64,000 nucleotides of DNA from Laguncularia racemosa (Eukaryota > Streptophyta > Magnoliopsida > Myrtales > Combretaceae): the NCBI GenBank assembly GCA_037954665.1, contig JBBMOL010000204.1:124001-188000 (forward strand), given 5' to 3'. The notes beneath the pieces are model-generated. The model saw only the letters and a list, made by a program, of their open reading frames with translations. It had not been told where the DNA came from and did no database searches. Shown one piece after another: positions 58,743 through 64,000 of the stretch. A program made the position numbers and the translations under genes. Position 1 is the stretch's first letter. Each line of letters starts with the position of its first letter.

Positions 58743-61232
58743 TAGGAGAAGGTCCAAGAGCTTTTGGACAAAGGTTTCATCCGGGATAGCTTAAGCCCAT
58801 GTGCGGTTCCAGCGTTGTTAACTCCCAAGAAAGATGGGAGCTGGAGGATGTGTGTTGATAGCCGAGCTATCAACAAGATTACCATAGGGTATAAATTCCC
58901 TATACCCCGCATCGAGGTTATGTTGGACCGTTTGAGTGGCGCTACTATCATCTCCAAGATAGACTTGCAGAGTGGATATCACCAGATTCGGATCCACCCT
59001 AGAGACGAGTGGAAAACGGTGTTTATGACCAAGGAGGGGCTGTATGAGTGGCTAGTGATGCCATTTGGGTTGAGTAACGCACCGAGCACCTTCATGAGGG
59101 TAATGAACCAGGTATTGAAACCTTTCAATGGTCGTTTCCTTGTTGTGTACTTTGACGATATTTTAATATACAGTAAATTCGAAGAAGAGCATTTAGAGCA
59201 TCTAAGGTGTGTGTTGTCTACATTAAAGGTGAATAAGTTGTTTGCTAATCTCAAAAAGTGCACATTTATGTCAAGGCGATTGTTGTTCCTTGGGTTTGCG
59301 GTTAGTAGTAAGGGAGTTGATGGTGGACGGTGAGAAGGTGAAAGCAATTAGAGAATGGCCTATTCCTAGAACCATTACAGAATTGGGAAGCTTCCTCGGC
59401 CTAGCTAGCTTCTACAGAAGGTTCATTAGGCATTTTAGTACTGTTGCTGCCCCCCTGACCGAATGCTTAAAGAAGGGAAAGTTCCAATGGGGCAAAGAAT
59501 CTAAATTGAGCTTCATGAACTTGAAGTAGAGATTGTGTAGCGCACTTGTACTAGCGCTGCCAGACTTTGAAAAGTTGTTCGAAGTGGATTACAACGCTAG
59601 TGGGGTCGGTGTCGGTGCAGTACTATCACAGGAGAAAAGACCAATAACCTTTTACAGTGAGAAGTTGTGCGACGCAAGGAGGACTTGGTCTACCTATGAT
59701 AAGGAATTCTACGCCGTGGTAAGGGCCCTTAAAGTGTGGGAGCACTATCTGGTCGGGAAAGAGTTCATTTTGTATTCGGATTGTGGGGCTCTTAAACACT
59801 TGAGTGGTCAGACCCGAATTAGTAAGGATATGCACGCCAGGTGGATTGAGTTCTTGCAGAGGTTTCCTTCCAGGTTGATGCACAAGTCAGGTGTGCAAAA
59901 TAAGGTCGCGGACGCCCTGAGTAGAAGAGCGAATGTCCTGCTTACTTTGAGTACAGACATTGTCAGTTTTGAGAAGCTAAAGGAACTATATAAGAATGAT
60001 AGCGACTTTAAGGACACTTGGATTAAGTGTGCCAACAGGGAACCGTGTGACGACTATCATATACATGAGGGGTACTTGATGAAAGGGAACCAGCTGTGCA
60101 TTCCCAAATCTTCTTTGCGGGAAAAGCTTATCAGGGATCTGCATGGTGGAGGACTGGCGAGACATATGGGTAAAGATAAGACCCTAGCCGCAGTTACCGC
60201 CAGATACTTTTGGCCTCGGTTAAGGAGGGATGTGCATCGGATTGTGGAGAGGTGCTACATTTGTCAGGTGTCTAAGGGGCAATCCCAAAACACTAGCCTA
60301 TATACTCCTCTTCCCGTGACCTCAAACATTTGGGAGGATTTATCGATGGACTTTATACTGGGTTTGCCTCGTACCCAACGAGGTGCTAACTCTGTGTTTG
60401 TTGTAGTTGACAGGTTTTCCAAGATGACTAATTTCATCCCATGCAGGAAGACCGCTGACGCACGGGCTATTGCGCGGCTATTCATCAAGGAAGTGGTGCG
60501 GTTGCATGGAGTCCCAAAGTCCATCACATCTGACAGGGATAGTAAATTCCTTAGTCACTTTTGGAAGACCCTCTTGTTTATGTTTGATTCATCCCTGAAT
60601 TACAGCAGCACTGCTCATCCTCAAACCGACGGACAGACCGAGGTAACTAACAGGACCCTCGGAAACCTCATCAGAAGCATTACGGTGAGAAGCCAGGACA
60701 GTGGGATCAAGCATTGGCTCAGGCTGAATTCGCTTACAATAGTTCTATCCACCGAACTGTTTGAAGGTCTCCATTCTCAGTGGTATACACAAAGACACCA
60801 CAACATGCGCTAGACTTGCTCAAATTACCCAAGGACATGGTGGGTGATGTGGTGGCTAAACATATGGCGGAGCAACACCAAGCCACTATTGAGGAAGTTA
60901 AGCGAAAGATAGTGGAATCCAACAGATGATACAAAGGGGATGCAGATAAGCATAGACGGAAGAAGCTCTTTGCAGTGGGCGATCAGGTAATGGTTTACCT
61001 TCGAAAAGAGCGACTCCCTGTAGGGAAGTATGGGAAACTTCAACCCAAAAAGTACGGTCCCTATGAAGTTGTACATAAGATCAATGACAACGCATATGTT
61101 GTACAACTCCCGAAAGATATGAATATCTCCTGCACTTTCAATGTGGCGGACTTGTCACCTTCTCATTCCGATGATACGCTTCTATATCCAGGACGAGAAC
61201 TCGGGGTTGAGTTCTCCATTGGTGGGGGAGAA
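58743..61232 (+). pseudogene. pol: E3 reverse transcriptase, RNase H, integrase, broken
   Basis: RT has KDGSWRMCVDSRAINK (about 58830), SKIDLQSGYHQIR, MPFGLSNAPSTFMR and YFDD (about 59148). A frameshift near 59319 and a TAG at 59527 separate it from RNase H (VDYNASGVGVGAVLSQ, YSDCGALKHLSG). Integrase has the HHCC finger (about 60140-60270), MDFILGLP, SDRDSKF and HPQTDGQTEVTNR with the catalytic Glu. A frameshift near 60690 and a TGA near 60927 break it. The C-terminal part keeps a GPY-type motif (KKYGPYEVVHKI) and FNVADL, then runs to the LTR without a visible chromodomain. Confidence 0.88.
61221..61232 (+). other. E3 polypurine tract
   Basis: GGTGGGGGAGAA directly precedes the 3' LTR. Confidence 0.85.
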
Positions 61233-61878
61233 TGATGGAGGCACAAGGGACACGGGACACACGGCCTGAACACACGGTTGTGCAGTGATTGGTAGATTTC
61301 CACAGAGTCATACACGGCCCCCATACACGGCCGTGCATCGAGACCGTGTGTTCGATCCAGATTTCCACAGAAGCATACACGACTTCCTTACACGGCTAGG
61401 AGACGGCCGTGCATCGCAACCGTGTATTCAATCCAGATTTCCAGATAATCATACACGGCCCCCATACACGACCGTGCATCGCGACCGTGTATTCGATCAA
61501 GATTTCCACAGACGCGTACACAACTTCCTTACACGGCTAGAAACATGACCGTGTACTAGTTAACAATATTCACAGAGTCATACACGGCTTACATACACGG
61601 CCGTGTATGAGACCGTTTGTAGACGCGTATCTTATTATTTCTTCCACGTGTACGCTTACGATTTTCCCCTTTTAGATATTTTATGGGGCCATATAAATAC
61701 TCTTTTGTCAGATAGATTAGGGTTACGTTTTGATTATCATATTTGAATACACTTTGAGAGAGAATTTTCTCCAATTTCCGTGTTGTGCGCAACTGATTTG
61801 CATCAAAGAGTGTTTCTTTGTTGTGGGAAACCAATCCAATTTCGGATTCGTTTTGTTTTCACTTTCCACGTTGCGTCA
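61233..61878 (+). repeat. E3 3' LTR
   Basis: The pair of 55969-56615, with the same tandem array of AGATTTCCACA units. It contains the perfect 18-bp palindrome CATACACGGCCGTGTATG at 61592-61609; the 5' copy has one C to T change at this site. Followed by gtatg. Confidence 0.93.
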
Positions 61879-62984
61879 GTATGCTAGCCATCTTTGAGGA
61901 TTTGGTAGAGGACATTATGGAAGTCTTTATGGACGATTTCTCCGTCTTTGGTGATTCCTTTGATTCTTGTCTCAATAATTTGGAGAGAGTGTTGATTCGA
62001 TGTGAAGAGACAAATCTGTTTTGAATTGGGAGAAATGTTACTTCATGGTGAAGGAGGGTATTGTTCTAGGCCATAAAATTTCTCATAGAGGAATCGAAGT
62101 GGATAGTGCTAAGGTGGACACAATTGCAAAACTTCCACCACCTTCTTCAGTAAGAGCCATTCGAAGTTTCCTTGGGCATGCTGGCTTTTATAGAAGGTTC
62201 ATTAAGGACTTCTCTAAAATAGCCCGTCTGTTGACACAGTTATTAGAAAAGGACATACCTTATGAATTCACCAATGAATGCCTTCAAGCGTTCAATAAGC
62301 TTAAGGAATTGTTGACCAAAGCACCTATCATGGTGGCTCCTGATTGGGATCTTCCTTTCGAATTAATGTGTGATGCAAGTGATTTTGCTGTTGGAGCGGT
62401 TTTGGGACAAAGGAGGGATAAGCACTTTCAGCCTATTTATTATGCTAGTAAGACCCTCATAGGTGCTCAAGAGAACTACACCACGACCGAAAAGGAACTT
62501 CTTACTGTAATTTTTGCTTTTGACAAGTTTCGGTCTTATTTAATTTTGTCTAAGGTAATTGTTTACACTGACCATTCAGCTCTCAGGTTTTTATTATCTA
62601 AGACAGATGCCAAACCACGACTCATTCGGTGGATATTGCTTCTCCAAGAATTCGATTTGGAGATTCGGGATAAAAAGGGAGCGGAGAATCTAGCTGATGA
62701 TCATCTTTCTCGATTGGAGAACCCGCATTTGGAGAAATTGGATGAAGATGAGATTGATGATGCTTTTCCAGAGGAAGGACTTTATCAGATTAACGAGGTA
62801 AGTGACACTTCCGATCCTTGGTTTGCTGATTTTGCTAACTATCTTGTTTGCAAAGTACTCCCTAGTGACAAAACGCCTCAGCAAAAGAAGCGGTTCTTTG
62901 CTGAGTTAAAGCACTATTTTTGGGAGGAACCATTCTTGTTTCATGTTTGTGCAGATCAAGTGATTAGACGATGTGTAACCGAGT
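61879..62984 (+). pseudogene. pol: A-plus pol, RT second half and RNase H
   Basis: Resumes the Athila RT right after the E3 target duplication with LAIFEDLVEDIMEVF and the polymerase box MDDFSVFGD (about 61930). A one-base loss near 62015 shifts the frame. From 62021 a long open frame carries the RT thumb (NWEKCYFMVKEGIVLGHKIS) and RNase H (CDASDFAVGAVLGQ near 62370; TTTEKELLTVIF; YTDHSALRFLL near 62568; ENLADDHLSRLE). It then carries the linker KHYFWEEPFLFHVCADQ. A stop at 62984 lies before the integrase finger. Confidence 0.9.
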
Positions 62985-64000
62985 AAGAAGGGCAAGAGAT
63001 TTTGAAGCACTGTCACACCGGGCCAACTGGCGGTCATTATAGTGTGAATCGGACACCCACAAGGTTTTGGAATCCGGATTTTATTGTCCAAGTATATTCA
63101 AAGACTCCTTCAGTTTTGTGAAGACATGTGACAGGTGCCAACGTGTGGGTAGTATATCAAAACGTGATGAGATGCCCTAGAACTTCATTTTAGAGTGTGA
63201 GATCTTTGACGTGTGGGGGATCGATTTCATGGGCGCTTTCCCAAATTCTTTCGGGAATAAGTATATACTCGTGGCAGTGGATTATGTGTCCAAATGGGTA
63301 GAAGCCCAAGCTTTGTCCACCAATGATGCCAGAGTAGTGGTGAAATTCTTAAAGAAACTTTTTTCTAGGTTTAGAGCACCACGGACTTTAATTAGCGATA
63401 GGGGAACACATTTCTATAATGTGCAATTGGAGAAAGTGCTGAAGCGGTATGGAGTCATCCATAGATTAGCAACCCCCTATCATCCTCAGACGAGTGTTCA
63501 AGTGGAAGTTTCAAACCGTGAACTCAAAAGAATTCTAGAAAAACGGTGGAGCACCACCGAAGGGACTGGTCGGAAAAACTAGACAATGGATTGTGGGCCT
63601 ACAGGCTGCATTCAAAACTCCTTTGGGTACCACTCCATACCGACTAGTGTTTGGGAAAGCTTGCTACCTGCTAGTGGAGTTGGACATCGAGCCTTTTGGG
63701 CTATGCGTACTCTCAACATGGATCTAGAGGCTGCTGGAAAAAAGAGGAAGTTTCAGTTGAACGAACTCGATGAATGGCGCGTGATGGCCTATGATAACAT
63801 GCGCATTTATAAAGAGAAGGTGAAGAGGTATCACGACCAGCGGATTCATCATCCGAAACAATTCCGTGAGGGAGATCGCGTTCTCTTGTTCAACTCGCGG
63901 CTGAAACTTTTTCAGGCAAGTTGAGATCGAGATGGTCTGGACCATTCAAAGTACACAAAGTCTTTCCCCATGGAGCTGTGGAATTGGAACACCCAGATGG
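62985..64000 (+). pseudogene. pol: A-plus integrase, broken, continues past the window
   Basis: A damaged HHCC finger (62985-63150) is followed by a TAG at 63178. The core has DVWGIDFMGAFPNSFGNKYI (about 63208), ISDRGTHFYN (about 63390) and YHPQTSVQVEVSNRELK with the catalytic Glu (about 63480-63530). A frameshift near 63545 moves the following ELDEWRVMAYDNMRIYKEK region to other frames. The C-terminal SRWSGPF-like region starts near 63920, and the sequence is cut by the window end. Confidence 0.86.

Larger units (their letters stand above)
55969..61878 (+). mobile_element. E3: chromovirus-like Ty3/gypsy LTR retrotransposon, decayed
   Basis: A 5.9 kb element with 647- and 646-bp LTRs, 5-bp duplications, a tRNA-Met type primer site, one gag-pol region and a polypurine tract. 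Gene order is gag, zinc knuckle, protease, RT, RNase H, integrase. I see no chromodomain after the integrase, and the coding region ends at the 3' LTR with a GENDGG-like junction, which recalls CRM-type elements. The exact lineage is uncertain. Several stops and frameshifts inactivate it. The LTRs are nearly identical, so the insertion in A-plus is recent. Confidence 0.93.

Overview
This is a plant nuclear genome window, almost certainly from a repeat-rich, gene-poor part of an angiosperm chromosome. The evidence is plant-specific Ty3/gypsy lineages (Tat/Ogre-type elements with an extra ORF1 and two RNase H domains, and Athila-type gag-pol), plant tRNA primer-binding sites and GT-AG introns. 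I could not name the species. There is no bacterial gene, rRNA gene or CRISPR array. A 500-N scaffold gap lies at 37564-38063.

Layout. (1) 1-3455 and 18165-21910 are two and a bit copies of a 2.8-3.7 kb direct repeat. Each full copy carries, on the minus strand, a two-exon gene for a small secreted six-cysteine peptide (defensin-like / NCR-like). This is the only non-transposon gene I can support. (2) Element E1 (3456-18164, TSD accat) is a decayed Tat/Ogre-type retrotransposon inserted exactly where two repeat units meet. (3) 21911-24279 is AT-rich DNA, an AT microsatellite, a degenerate trinucleotide tract and a GT-rich minisatellite of about 40 bp period. (4) Element T (24280-31253, minus strand) is a non-autonomous gag-protease-only LTR element inserted in that minisatellite and flanked by a perfect 40-bp direct repeat. 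(5) 32811-37162 is a decayed Athila-type gag-pol on the minus strand (A-minus). It is cut at 37163 by an LTR-like start that runs into the gap. (6) From 38064 to the window end runs a plus-strand Athila-type gag-pol (A-plus), itself interrupted twice: by E2 (40110-55062, TSD gtcgg), a younger sibling of E1, and by E3 (55969-61878, TSD gtatg), a 5.9 kb chromovirus-like element.

How it fits together. A-plus probably landed in A-minus, then E2 and E3 landed in A-plus. In both cases the host reading frame resumes across the insertion once one TSD copy is ignored. E1 and E2 share LTR promoter architecture (a tRNA-like A box/B box module, a G-box, a TATA box and a GTAAGT donor), a short intron between protease and reverse transcriptase that restores the frame when removed, and rapidly diverging tandem arrays in the 3' untranslated region. 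Most nonsense mutations that can be dated by comparing E1 with E2 are CAG to TAG, the mark expected of methylated-cytosine decay. None of the elements has a fully intact gag-pol; the E2 ORF1 is the only long element ORF that looks complete.
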